In this document: positions 9,193-17,415 of the stretch, in pieces | How positions within the stretch are numbered: the first letter of the stretch is position 1 | How the letters are laid out: each line of letters opens with the position of its first letter | DNA from: Pseudomonadales bacterium | GTDB lineage: Bacteria > Pseudomonadota > Gammaproteobacteria > Pseudomonadales > Azotimanducaceae | Length of the DNA stretch: 64,000 nt | Assembly: GCA_028281885.1 (NCBI GenBank) | Contig: JANQJA010000002.1 | Coordinates: 56,284 to 120,283, forward strand | Direction of reading: 5' to 3' | The notes under the pieces: model-generated | Told to the model about the DNA's origin: nothing | The model's database searches: none | Seen by the model: the letters and a program-made list of their open reading frames with translations, nothing else | Program-made: the position numbers and the translations under genes

Positions 9193-10614
9193 ATGCTGGA
9201 GCAAATCCCAGCCGAAGAGCTAGCGCCGGAAACAGACTCGCGCGTTCTCAACCTTTATGAGAAGCGCGAAAAGATCTTCACTCGTTCCGTTGAGGGCTTC
9301 TACCAGCGTGTGCGGCTGTTTACCGGCTGGCCTCTGTTGCTGGGATATTTTCTGTGCCCGTGGATTCTGATCGATGGCCGACCAAGTATTCTGTTCGACC
9401 TTCCCGCGCGCAAGTTTCACGTTTTCTGGCTGACGCTGTGGCCCCAGGATTTCATGTTGCTTGGTTGGGCGCTGATCATCGCGGCGTTCCTGCTGTTTTT
9501 AGTGACAACGCTGTTCGGCCGCGTCTGGTGCGGCTATACCTGCCCGCAGACGGTGTGGACTGCCGTGTTCATGTGGGTGGAACAGATGGTGGAAGGCGAG
9601 CGGCATGCCCGTATCCGGCTGGACCGGTCGCCATGGTCGCTGAGCAAGCTTTGGCGACGAAGCCTGAAGCACGGGATGTGGCTGGGGTTTGCACTGCTGA
9701 CCGGGATCACATTTGTCGGCTACTTTTACAGCATTCGTGACCTGGTCCTGGATGCGGTCCATTTTAATCTGCCGCTGGTGGCGGCCTTCTGGACTTTTTT
9801 CTTTACCGCAGCGACCTATGTTAATGCGGGCTGGATGCGAGAGCAGGTCTGCAAATACATGTGTCCCTATGCCCGTTTTCAGTCGGCAATGTTTGACCAC
9901 GACACGCTGATTGTTTCCTATGATGCGGCGCGTGGAGAGCCCAGGGGGGCAAGAAAAAAAGGGGCGGATCCAGGCGGCCTGGATCTGGGCGACTGCATCG
10001 ACTGCCGCTATTGTTTTCACGTCTGTCCAACCGGCATCGACATTCGGGATGGGCTCCAGTACGAATGTATTAACTGCGCGTTATGTGTTGATGCCTGCAA
10101 TTCGGTGATGAAAAAAATGGGTTATGCGCCTGGGCTGATTTCTTACACTACTGAAAATGTGCTTGGTGGGCTCGGATGGACCTGGAAACGAATCAAGGTC
10201 GTGGGGTATGGGGCGGCGCTGATCGTCATGACGACGCTGTTCGCATCCACCGTGCTGCTTCGGGTGCCGTTGGAACTGGATGTCGAGCGAGGACGGGGGC
10301 AGCTCTACCAGGAAATTCCAGGTGGCCTGATCCAAAATGGCTATACCTTGAAGATCATCAACATGGCGGACATTGATCGCGAGTTCGTCGTTTCGGTCAC
10401 TGGCGTTCAGGAGGCGCGGTTGCTGCCATCGGATTCGGTGGCGGTTGATGGTGGTTCGATCGGCGAATTTGCTGTTAACGTAGTGGCGAACCCCGATTTG
10501 CTCACGGCCATGAACACCACGATCCAGTTTATCGTTGAGTCGACTGACGGTTCGGTAAAGGCGAGCAGCGAAAGCCGTTTTATAGGCCCTGGGCCGGTGG
10601 GGTTAATACCATGA
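9193..10614 (+). CDS. ccoG: CcoG/FixG/RdxA polyferredoxin, Cu(II) reductase for cbb3 assembly
   Basis: 473 residues with several N-terminal membrane helices, including the NapH-like segments GRVWCGYTCPQTVW and CKYMCPYARFQ. Two [4Fe-4S] motifs, CIDCRYCFHVCP and CINCALCVDACN, lie near residues 270-310, and a C-terminal Ig-like domain follows. Family members reduce copper before delivery to the cbb3 assembly pathway. It begins 9 nt after ccoP and overlaps ccoH by 4 nt, confirming one transcription unit ccoNOQPGHIS. Confidence 0.95.
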   Translation: MLEQIPAEELAPETDSRVLNLYEKREKIFTRSVEGFYQRVRLFTGWPLLLGYFLCPWILIDGRPSILFDLPARKFHVFWLTLWPQDFMLLGWALIIAAFLLFLVTTLFGRVWCGYTCPQTVWTAVFMWVEQMVEGERHARIRLDRSPWSLSKLWRRSLKHGMWLGFALLTGITFVGYFYSIRDLVLDAVHFNLPLVAAFWTFFFTAATYVNAGWMREQVCKYMCPYARFQSAMFDHDTLIVSYDAARGEPRGARKKGADPGGLDLGDCIDCRYCFHVCPTGIDIRDGLQYECINCALCVDACNSVMKKMGYAPGLISYTTENVLGGLGWTWKRIKVVGYGAALIVMTTLFASTVLLRVPLELDVERGRGQLYQEIPGGLIQNGYTLKIINMADIDREFVVSVTGVQEARLLPSDSVAVDGGSIGEFAVNVVANPDLLTAMNTTIQFIVESTDGSVKASSESRFIGPGPVGLIP

Positions 10615-11105
10615 CCGAAACTGCAGAAACTCGTTGGTTTCAGTATCCTGGCGTCTGGGCGGTATTCCTGATCCCGTTTTCTGCAGTGTTGTTCGGTATC
10701 GTGATGCTTGTGGTGACTTCGATCCATCCTGATGACGTGGTCGTTGACGACTACTATAAGGCCGGCATGGCGATCAACCGAAGTCTTGAAATGGACTCGA
10801 AAGCAGCCGAACTGGAAGTGCTTGCGCGAGGAGAATTCTCTGCCGACGGCATTCGTTTCAATATATCGGGTGTCGATGACAGCGCCGTGGTATTCCGGTT
10901 GTTTCATGTCACTGATCGTGAACGGGATCAAGAGTACATACTTGTGGCGGAGGGGCAGGGTAGCTATTACACCACAGCGGACGGGCTCGAAATTGACTTT
11001 GCTCGTCCGGGTGTCTGGTACGCGGAGCTGATCGGCGCGGAAACAAAATGGCGGCTGCGTCGTCGACTGGTCATGCCGATCACTGAGGTAGAGCTTCAAC
11101 CATGA
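10611..11105 (+). CDS. ccoH: FixH/CcoH cbb3 oxidase assembly protein
   Basis: 164 residues with one N-terminal transmembrane helix (about 15-40, VWAVFLIPFSAVLFGIVML) and a periplasmic domain containing DDYYKAGMAINR, the conserved FixH segment. CcoH is needed for stable cbb3 assembly. It overlaps both neighbours (ccoG and ccoI) by 4 nt. Confidence 0.93.
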   Translation: MTETAETRWFQYPGVWAVFLIPFSAVLFGIVMLVVTSIHPDDVVVDDYYKAGMAINRSLEMDSKAAELEVLARGEFSADGIRFNISGVDDSAVVFRLFHVTDRERDQEYILVAEGQGSYYTTADGLEIDFARPGVWYAELIGAETKWRLRRRLVMPITEVELQP

Positions 11106-13369
11106 ACAGGATGACCGAATTCAAGGCTTGTCATGCTGGTGAGGTTCAGGAAGCGATAGCTCCTGCCGCGAGCGAGCCCAGGGCTGACCGTAGCATCGCG
11201 TTCCGCGAATCTGATCAGCCGCAGGAGGCAGGCAAACGCCTGCTCTCTTTATTCGTGCCTGACATTCGTTGTGCTGCCTGCACACTGCGGATCGAACAGG
11301 CGTTGCTGCCGCGCGAAGATGTGAATACCTGTCGCACCAACCTGGCCGAACGACTGGTGACCGTGGAATACCTTGGTTCGGAGCCGACAGCAATTGTGCA
11401 GGCTATCGAGTCGCTGGGTTTCACGGCGGTGCCGGACCGTGGCGCGCAGGTTCGCGAGGCCCACCGAGCGGAACGACGTCAAATGCTGATGCGACTCGGT
11501 GTGGCTGGTATCGGCATGATGCAGGTGATGATGTTCGCGCTCGCCACCTATCTTGGTGGCGAAGAGGGCATTGCGCCGGCATACCGTGCGCTCATGAACT
11601 GGGCGAGCCTTGCGATCACGACTCCTATAGCCCTGTTCAGCGCCATGCCGTTCCACCTTGGCGCGATTCGGGATTTGCGCCAGGGCGCCCTGGGTATGGA
11701 TGTCCCGGTTTCTCTGGCGATCAGCGCAGCCTTCACGCTCAGTCTCGCGAATACGCTGATGGGTAGCGGCGATGTCTATTATGACTCAGTGGCGATGTTT
11801 ACCTTCCTGTTGCTGCTGGGCCGGTTCATTGAAATGAGAAGCCGGCACGGCTATGAAGACAGCCGCCTTTTGGCGGACACCCTGTTGCCGGTGGCGGCGC
11901 GTCTCCTTGACGGAACCCTGGTGGATGTTCGTGAGGTAACCCCTGGCACGGAGATCAAGGTTCATGCGGGTGAGAATGTTGCCGTTGATGGCTTCGTCGT
12001 GACCGGCCAGTCCGTCGTCGATGAGTCTGCGTTCACCGGCGAGAGTGTGCCCGTACCCAAGCGATCCGGTATGCGTGTGCTCGCCGGTTCGAGGAATCTC
12101 GATGGTGAACTCGTGGTGTCGTGCACTGTCCCGTTTGATGAGTTCGTGATTAATCGCATCTCGGCGATGTATCGTGAGGCATCCACTTATAAACCCAGAT
12201 TCGCATCGCTGGCGGACCGAGCGGCGCGCTACTTTGTGGCGGGCATCTTGTCGCTGGCTGTCGGCAGTGGGATCTACTGGTATCTGGCGGGAGGCCCCTG
12301 GTTTGTGGTCGCGCTGACGGTATTGGTCGTGTCCTGTCCCTGTGCGCTGTCGCTGGCGACACCGGTTGCCTATTCGGTCGCGCTGAGTTCGTTGCGCCGG
12401 TTTGGTGTTGTTGTCGCGGACGGACGTTTTCTGGAACGCCTGGTGGCGACAAGCAGAATTGTCTTCGACAAGACCGGCACATTGACGCGGGGTGCCCTGA
12501 GGATCGAATCCATTGAGCTGTTATCACCGGATATCACGGATATTGAGGCGCGCCGTCTGGCGGCGTCGCTTGAGCGGGATAGCAGCCATCCTATTGCCAG
12601 GGCGTTTGAGTGCGAGGGTGCGCCGGTCGCCGATGAGTTGAAGGTTGTCCCCGGAGAAGGTGTGGAGGGCGTCGTTGGCGGCCGATTCTATCGCCTGGGC
12701 CAGCCAGAATTTGTGCTCGGTCGCCCGTATCAGGCGCCGCAAACGACGGGTATGTGGGTGTTGCTTGGAAGTTCTGAGCTGCCGCTGGCGTGGTTTCGTC
12801 TGGATGATGAGGTTCGCGATGAGGCGGGTACCGTTGTGTCGCTGCTCAAGGCAGATCGCCGGCTGTCACTGCTCACGGGTGACGGGTCTGCCGAAGCAGA
12901 ACGGGTCGCTGCCCGGGTGGGTATCGAAGATCTCAGCAAGGGGCTCACGCCGATCGAAAAACTTGAAATGGTACGTGGGTATCAGGCGGCTGGTGATGTC
13001 GTGCTGATGGTGGGCGACGGCATTAACGATGCCGGTGCGATGTCCCAGGCGGACGCTTCACTGGCTGTCAGCCCCGTGGACATCATGGTGCAGCAGGCGG
13101 CAGATGCGACCTTGTTGCGTGCTGATCTCAAGGCCATCCCGGTGTTGCTAGAGTTTGCCGCCCGGGTTCGGCGGACGATCTGCCAGAATGTGTTCTGGGC
13201 GATCGGCTATAACCTGAGCGTGATCCCGCTCGCTGTAACCGGTGTGCTCAGTCCCTGGATGGCGGCACTGGGAATGTCCGCGAGTTCCATGCTGGTGGTC
13301 ATCAATGCCAACAGGCTGGGCTGGTTGCATGGGCCAGGTGCGCTCGCCGGAGATCTGCAATGGAAATAG
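11102..13369 (+). CDS. ccoI: Cu-transporting P1B-type ATPase (CcoI/FixI)
   Basis: 755 residues. An N-terminal heavy-metal-associated domain carries CAAC (near residue 58). Eight membrane helices follow, with the intramembrane CPC metal motif (VVSCPCALSLATP), phosphorylation site DKTGTLT, actuator FTGESVPV, SHPIARAF and the hinge GDGINDAGAM. FixI-type ATPases export Cu toward the periplasm for insertion into CcoN. The first 45 residues before the metal-binding domain lack the extra Cys cluster found in some homologues. It overlaps ccoH by 4 nt and ccoS by 10 nt. Confidence 0.96.
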   Translation: MNRMTEFKACHAGEVQEAIAPAASEPRADRSIAFRESDQPQEAGKRLLSLFVPDIRCAACTLRIEQALLPREDVNTCRTNLAERLVTVEYLGSEPTAIVQAIESLGFTAVPDRGAQVREAHRAERRQMLMRLGVAGIGMMQVMMFALATYLGGEEGIAPAYRALMNWASLAITTPIALFSAMPFHLGAIRDLRQGALGMDVPVSLAISAAFTLSLANTLMGSGDVYYDSVAMFTFLLLLGRFIEMRSRHGYEDSRLLADTLLPVAARLLDGTLVDVREVTPGTEIKVHAGENVAVDGFVVTGQSVVDESAFTGESVPVPKRSGMRVLAGSRNLDGELVVSCTVPFDEFVINRISAMYREASTYKPRFASLADRAARYFVAGILSLAVGSGIYWYLAGGPWFVVALTVLVVSCPCALSLATPVAYSVALSSLRRFGVVVADGRFLERLVATSRIVFDKTGTLTRGALRIESIELLSPDITDIEARRLAASLERDSSHPIARAFECEGAPVADELKVVPGEGVEGVVGGRFYRLGQPEFVLGRPYQAPQTTGMWVLLGSSELPLAWFRLDDEVRDEAGTVVSLLKADRRLSLLTGDGSAEAERVAARVGIEDLSKGLTPIEKLEMVRGYQAAGDVVLMVGDGINDAGAMSQADASLAVSPVDIMVQQAADATLLRADLKAIPVLLEFAARVRRTICQNVFWAIGYNLSVIPLAVTGVLSPWMAALGMSASSMLVVINANRLGWLHGPGALAGDLQWK

Positions 13370-13524
13370 TGTTTGTTTTGGTGCCGGTCAGTCTGGTGAT
13401 CGTCGCCGGGGCGCTATACGCGTTCGTTTGGTCTGTTCGCAATAACCAGTACGAGGACCTTGAGAAGGAAGGCCAGCGAATTCTATTCGATGAAGACCCG
13501 AACGAGAGGAGGACGGAGTCGTGA
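13360..13524 (+). CDS. ccoS: cbb3 oxidase maturation protein CcoS
   Basis: 54-residue protein read directly (start MEIVFVLVPVSLVIVAGALY). It has a single N-terminal helix followed by a short polar tail containing QRILFDED, the family's conserved end segment. CcoS is required for cofactor insertion into CcoN. The ATG lies inside the 3' end of ccoI, and its TGA overlaps the GTG of the following membrane-protein gene. Confidence 0.9.
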   Translation: MEIVFVLVPVSLVIVAGALYAFVWSVRNNQYEDLEKEGQRILFDEDPNERRTES

Positions 13525-14117
13525 ATCACATAATCGGTATTCTGTTTGGTCCCAGGCAGGAATGGGAACGAATTCGGGATGAGGACGTGGGTATCGTCAA
13601 ACAGTTTCTCGGCTACATCATGATCGTCAGTTTGTTGCCGCCAGTCGCCTGGTACTTTGGCGCGACTGAAGTGGGCTGGAATCTTGGCGATCGCAATATC
13701 CGTATTACTCAGGACAGCGCGGTGCAGATTTCGATTCTGTTCTATCTGGCGATCCTGTCGGGTATAGGCGTTCTGGGCTATATGGTGCACTGGATGTCAG
13801 AGACCTATGAGGCAGAGGCATCCACTCTCTCGAAGGGTATTGCGATCTCGGCCTATACGCTGACCCCCTTGTTGCTGGTGGGCAGCATCGGCTTTTATCC
13901 GTTGCTCTGGCTCGACATTCTGGTGGGTTGTGCGGCGGCGGGATATACAGTCTATCTGCTCTATATAGGGGTGCCGATCGTCATGAGGATTCCGCCGGAC
14001 CGTGGCTTCCTGTTTGCCAGCGCCATGGTTGGGGTCGGTCTTGTGCTGACGGCGGCGTTGCTTGGCGCGACGGTCATACTTTGGGAAATGGGCGCGATGC
14101 CCGTCTTTACGGAGTAG
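13521..14117 (+). CDS. Yip1-family inner-membrane protein
   Basis: 198 residues from a GTG overlapping the ccoS stop (GTGA), after the ribosome site GAGGACGGAG. Five hydrophobic segments and the N-terminal GILFGPRQEWERIRDE match the Yip1/DUF1282 family, which typically starts with a short amphipathic segment ending in PxxxWxxI. The role is unknown. Tight coupling to ccoS suggests cotranscription with the oxidase genes, although this family is not part of the usual cco set. Confidence 0.75.
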   Translation: MNHIIGILFGPRQEWERIRDEDVGIVKQFLGYIMIVSLLPPVAWYFGATEVGWNLGDRNIRITQDSAVQISILFYLAILSGIGVLGYMVHWMSETYEAEASTLSKGIAISAYTLTPLLLVGSIGFYPLLWLDILVGCAAAGYTVYLLYIGVPIVMRIPPDRGFLFASAMVGVGLVLTAALLGATVILWEMGAMPVFTE

Positions 14118-14192
14118 GGGATTCCTGTCTTAGCCCCTGCAATACGGTGCTCTCAACGGCGTCCTCTACATGGTGCCGTCAACGCTATTCTG

Positions 14193-14567
14193 TCAACACA
14201 TGGGTGACAATACGACGGCGGCAGTTTCCCTGGGGATGGTGGTATCGAATCCGTCCATGATCTCCGCGACAATCGGCAGCATCTGAACCCGCTGGCGGCC
14301 GGAGGGCGTGGTCGCCTTGGCGTAGAAGGTCATTTCGCCAATCTCCAGCTGGACCACGGGTTCTTCTTTCAGATTGAGGTACCAGTCGGGCTTGGATTTG
14401 CGCCGTGCATTCGTTGCGATGACCACGTAGTCGTCACCAAACCGCCGGTAGCTGAGCAGCGTCGCCTCGGGCCGGCCGGAGTACCTGCCCTGGGTAATCA
14501 GCACGAGTTTCGATGCCTCCGCAACCGCCGGACTCGTATCTGTTCCCATTACCATTGAACCCGCCAT
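14193..14567 (-). CDS. Nitroreductase / deazaflavin-dependent oxidoreductase-like protein (DUF385 type)
   Basis: About 124 residues. Family-typical features are LITQGRYSGRPEATLLSY, DDYVVIATNARRKSKPDWYL and NLKEEPVVQLEIG, which match the split beta-barrel of Ddn/DUF385 proteins. Some of these use F420 and others a flavin, so the cofactor here is unknown. An ATG three codons upstream abuts a GAGG and is too close to it, whereas the chosen ATG has GAGG 9 nt upstream. A perfect CRP-type palindrome lies 75 nt upstream. It is convergent with the Yip1 gene and is followed there by about 75 nt with no recognised signal. Confidence 0.7.
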   Translation of the reverse strand: MAGSMVMGTDTSPAVAEASKLVLITQGRYSGRPEATLLSYRRFGDDYVVIATNARRKSKPDWYLNLKEEPVVQLEIGEMTFYAKATTPSGRQRVQMLPIVAEIMDGFDTTIPRETAAVVLSPMC

Positions 14568-14641
14568 AACCGTCATCCTCCATCAGACTAGTACAAGAAT
14601 TGACCAGTCTTGAGGGGAGAATAAGGCCAAGTGGGTCATCA

Positions 14642-14665
14642 AAGCTGTGACGTACGTCACAGCTT
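14642..14665. promoter_or_regulatory. Perfect 24-bp palindrome containing a consensus CRP site
   Basis: All 24 positions are self-complementary. The core TGTGACGTACGTCACA is an exact TGTGA-N6-TCACA cAMP-CRP site. It lies 75 nt upstream of the DUF385-type gene and just past the stop codon of the acyl-CoA dehydrogenase gene. On the minus strand TATTCT (14622-14617) could be a -10 element, which would put the site near -42 (class II). Only TTT follows it on that strand, so a rho-independent terminator is unlikely. Confidence 0.7.
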
Positions 14666-14678
14666 GGTAAACGAAAGA

Positions 14679-15869
14679 TTAGCCGTCCGGGAGTCCCAGC
14701 ACTCGCTTGCTGATGATATTCATCTGGATTTCGTTGGTTCCGCCATAAATCGTCACCGCGCGGTTGCTGAGCCAGTTCTTGGTGTGCTCGAGTTCGGCCG
14801 GGGTGAAGGTATCGCCCTGCCAGCCGATGCCCTGGCTGCCCATGAGCCTGGCTTTGAGCTCTGAGCCGTCGCGAGCGAGGGTGGATCCGACCAGTTTAAA
14901 GATGGAGGTCAGTTCGGCGGGTGTTCGGCCCGAGCTGTTCTCCGCCATGGCGCGCCGCGCCGTGAGCTGGAACGCGCGTTCTTTCATGCTGTGGCTGAGG
15001 ACATCGTCGCGATAGCCCCCCAGGGTGTTGTCATCGCCCACGTATTGCCTGGCCAGTTCCACCAGCTCGTTACGCCGTTTCTGGCCCTTCTTGCGCTTGT
15101 TGTCTCCGCCGTTGCGCAGGCCGCCGATGCCGGAACGCTCGAATTGCAACAGTCGCTTGCCGACGGTCCAGCCCTTGTTGAGTTCGCCGATGAGGTCGTC
15201 GCGCTTGGCGATCGCGTTATCGAAGAATGTCTCGCAGAAGGGGGAAGAACCGCTGATGAGCGAGATAGGCTTGATCGTGACACCTGGTTGTTTCATATCG
15301 AGCAGCACGAAGCTGATGCCGTCGTGCTTGGGTGCATCCGGGTCTGTTCTCACGAGGGCAAACATCCAGTCGGCATACTGGGCGCCTGAGGTCCAGATTT
15401 TCTGGCCATTGATGACGAAATGATCGCCTTCCAGGACTGCGCGGGTTTTCAGCGACGCGAGGTCTGATCCGGCACCGGGTTCGGAATAACCCTGGCACCA
15501 TTGGACTTCGCCTCGACAGATTTTTGGAATATGCCGCTGTTTCTGTTCCTCGGTACCAAACTCCAGCAGCGTAGGGCCGATCATGGAAACCCCCATGCCG
15601 CCATACGGAGGTACTGCCTTGATACGCAGCATTTCCTCCTGGAGGATGCGAGCCTCGTCACCGCTCAGTCCACCACCGCCATACTCTGCGGGCCAGGTGG
15701 GGGTAATCCAGCCACGCTCGCCCATTGCCTCACACCATTGCTGGCCTTCTTCAGTGCCGAACACCTTGTGTGCGTCTTCCCAGTGAAATGCCCGACCTCG
15801 CATGCTCTGTGGGCAAGTTTCTTCCAACCAGGCTCTGGTTTCCTCGCGAAAGGTATCGAGATCTGTCAT
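14679..15869 (-). CDS. Acyl-CoA dehydrogenase family protein
   Basis: 396-residue FAD enzyme that should oxidise an acyl-CoA at the alpha-beta bond. It has the N-terminal helical domain, the middle-domain FAD/substrate segment CQGYSEPGAGSDLASLKTRA followed by GQKIWTSGAQYADW, and the C-terminal YGGTNEIQMNIISKRVLGLP. It ends in the family's usual FAD-contact tail, so it looks intact. A charged insertion, GGDNKRKKGQKRRNEL, lies near residue 250. No electron-transfer flavoprotein, thiolase or other fatty-acid gene is adjacent, so the substrate is not inferable. Confidence 0.92.
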   Translation of the reverse strand: MTDLDTFREETRAWLEETCPQSMRGRAFHWEDAHKVFGTEEGQQWCEAMGERGWITPTWPAEYGGGGLSGDEARILQEEMLRIKAVPPYGGMGVSMIGPTLLEFGTEEQKQRHIPKICRGEVQWCQGYSEPGAGSDLASLKTRAVLEGDHFVINGQKIWTSGAQYADWMFALVRTDPDAPKHDGISFVLLDMKQPGVTIKPISLISGSSPFCETFFDNAIAKRDDLIGELNKGWTVGKRLLQFERSGIGGLRNGGDNKRKKGQKRRNELVELARQYVGDDNTLGGYRDDVLSHSMKERAFQLTARRAMAENSSGRTPAELTSIFKLVGSTLARDGSELKARLMGSQGIGWQGDTFTPAELEHTKNWLSNRAVTIYGGTNEIQMNIISKRVLGLPDG

Positions 15870-15930
15870 GGCTCATCCTCTGTGGTCGCCGTGCGGACAA
15901 CGGCTGCGTTGCCGCATGGTAATCGCATTG

Positions 15931-16257
15931 TCAGCGAGGTAACAACTCAAGGAGCTCATGGATATCGCCCGTGGGAGGGAAGAACATGACGCCGACATCA
16001 GTGAGGGATTTGCAAGAAGGAGGTTGCGATGCAACAACAATGAACCGTGTCGTCAGCGGCGCCTGTGCCATGAGTGCGAGAAGTTGTTTTGGACCCAGAT
16101 GGGTCTGGTCGGCATTGACCAGGACGGCTTCTGCCTCGACCTGCTCCAGTACATCATGCAGTTCTCCCAGCGAGGCTGCGGCTTGCACGGTATTCACGCC
16201 GGAACTGTTGATCTGATCGGTCCATTCACAGGGTAATCCGACGCTGAGGATAGTCAT
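15931..16257 (-). CDS. Small receiver-like hypothetical protein
   Basis: 108 residues. The alternation of strands and helices (MTILSVGLP; EAVLVNADQTHLG; TRFIVVASQ; GVMFFPPTGDIHELLELL) resembles a degenerate response-regulator receiver fold. The usual acidic pair near the N-terminus is missing, but an Asp follows the third strand. No output domain is present. It is divergent from ctaA. The region also has open frames on the plus strand, but their products (Cys/Arg/Ser-rich) look non-coding. I do not recognise the family. Confidence 0.5.
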   Translation of the reverse strand: MTILSVGLPCEWTDQINSSGVNTVQAAASLGELHDVLEQVEAEAVLVNADQTHLGPKQLLALMAQAPLTTRFIVVASQPPSCKSLTDVGVMFFPPTGDIHELLELLPR

Positions 16258-16318
16258 CCACCATGTCTCCCGATCGAACTGGTGACGTCAATATTGCGAT
16301 CTGACAGGAAGAAATTCT

Positions 16319-16366
16319 TTGACGGGGATCAATGAAGCGCACATCAGGTGTCGAGCACGCTAGAAT
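16319..16366 (+). promoter_or_regulatory. FNR/ANR-type box upstream of ctaA
   Basis: TTGAC-GGGG-ATCAA (16319-16332) matches 9 of 10 specified bases of the FNR consensus, the best of three such boxes in the window. TAGAAT at 16361-16366 is a possible -10 (5/6). That spacing puts the box near -47 rather than -41.5, so the promoter geometry is less certain than at ccoN and uspA. It could also act on the divergent small gene. Confidence 0.55.
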
Positions 16367-16392
16367 TCGTCATCGCCCGGGTGGAATCGATT

Positions 16393-17415
16393 ATGGATAG
16401 GTACGTTGCGGACAGAATGGTGATTGCCTGGCTGGGAGTGCTTTGCGCCATCCTGGTGGCAATGGTGGTGGTCGGCGGTGTCACCAGACTGACCGGCAGC
16501 GGTCTGTCGATGGTGGATTGGCGGCCCATTACAGGCGCGCTGCCACCCCTCAATGAATCCGAGTGGCAGGCAGTGTTCGAGGCCTATAAACAATATCCTC
16601 AATATGAGGCGGAAAACGCCGGAATGGATCTGGAGGCTTTTAAGGGGATATTTTTCTGGGAGTACTTCCACCGCCTCCTCGGTCGGGCGATCGGATTGAT
16701 CTTTTTTGTTCCTCTGGTGATTTTTTGGTTGCGAGGGCAGATCGAGCACCGGTTCAAGGTGCCGCTGGTAATTGCTCTGGTGCTAGGGGGCTCCCAGGGA
16801 TTGCTGGGCTGGTACATGGTACAGAGCGGTCTGGTTGATATTCCAAGGGTTAGCCACTATCGACTGGCGGCGCATCTGTCACTTGCCTTGGCGATTCTCG
16901 CGTATCTGTTCTGGCTTATGCTCAGCATGGCGAGAGTGCCCACCGCGCCCGTGGGCAGAAGCGTTGCCTTGATGATCTGGGTGTTGGCGGGGTTGCTGGT
17001 CGCGCAGATTGTGTACGGTGCATTCACCGCCGGCATCAGGGCAGGATATGGCTACAATACCTGGCCGCTGATGAATGGCGAGTTTATGGCGCCCGCCGTT
17101 TTCTTTATGAAACCCTGGTGGATCAATCTGTTTGAAAGTACGGCGACGATTCAGTTCATTCATCGCTGGCTCGCTGTCGTTGTCGTGGTGGTCGCGGTCG
17201 CTGTGTGGATCGCGGTCAGGAATCAGGGTGTCCAGATTCGCTGGGCGGCGGCGCTGTTTGTCGCGGCATTATTTTGTCAGTTTGGTATTGGCGTACTCAC
17301 CCTGGTGCACGTGGTGCCCTTGTCTTTGGGTGTATTACATCAGGGGTGGGCCTGTGTCGTTTTGCTTGCCCTTGTGTATTTGGCCTATGCCGCCCGACCT
17401 TTGCCCCGAACCTGA
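16393..17415 (+). CDS. ctaA: Heme A synthase, COX15/CtaA family
   Basis: 340 residues from MDRYVADRMVIAWLG. An upstream GTG would add 15 residues but precedes the likely transcription start. Eight hydrophobic segments are present, with conserved GGVTRLTGSGLSMVDW near the N-terminus, EYFHRLLGR (heme-ligand His), SHYRLAAHLSLA, FIHRWLAVV and LGVLHQGWACVVLL. The enzyme converts heme O to heme A for aa3-type oxidases. No aa3 oxidase genes or ctaB (heme O synthase) lie in the window, so its client is elsewhere. The stop is directly followed by the nadE start. Confidence 0.93.
   Translation: MDRYVADRMVIAWLGVLCAILVAMVVVGGVTRLTGSGLSMVDWRPITGALPPLNESEWQAVFEAYKQYPQYEAENAGMDLEAFKGIFFWEYFHRLLGRAIGLIFFVPLVIFWLRGQIEHRFKVPLVIALVLGGSQGLLGWYMVQSGLVDIPRVSHYRLAAHLSLALAILAYLFWLMLSMARVPTAPVGRSVALMIWVLAGLLVAQIVYGAFTAGIRAGYGYNTWPLMNGEFMAPAVFFMKPWWINLFESTATIQFIHRWLAVVVVVVAVAVWIAVRNQGVQIRWAAALFVAALFCQFGIGVLTLVHVVPLSLGVLHQGWACVVLLALVYLAYAARPLPRT

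Noticed and set aside
8260..9204. A 314-codon open frame antisense to ccoP
   Set aside because: Low-information product lying exactly over a diheme cytochrome gene with both CxxCH motifs; a shadow frame.
14642..14665. The long palindrome as a rho-independent terminator for the acyl-CoA dehydrogenase gene
   Set aside because: Only three T follow on the transcribed strand, and the core is an exact CRP site, so a binding site is the better reading.
15958..16236. Plus-strand frames of 80-92 codons over the small receiver-like gene
   Set aside because: Cys/Arg/Ser-rich products without secondary-structure pattern; the minus-strand reading is more protein-like.
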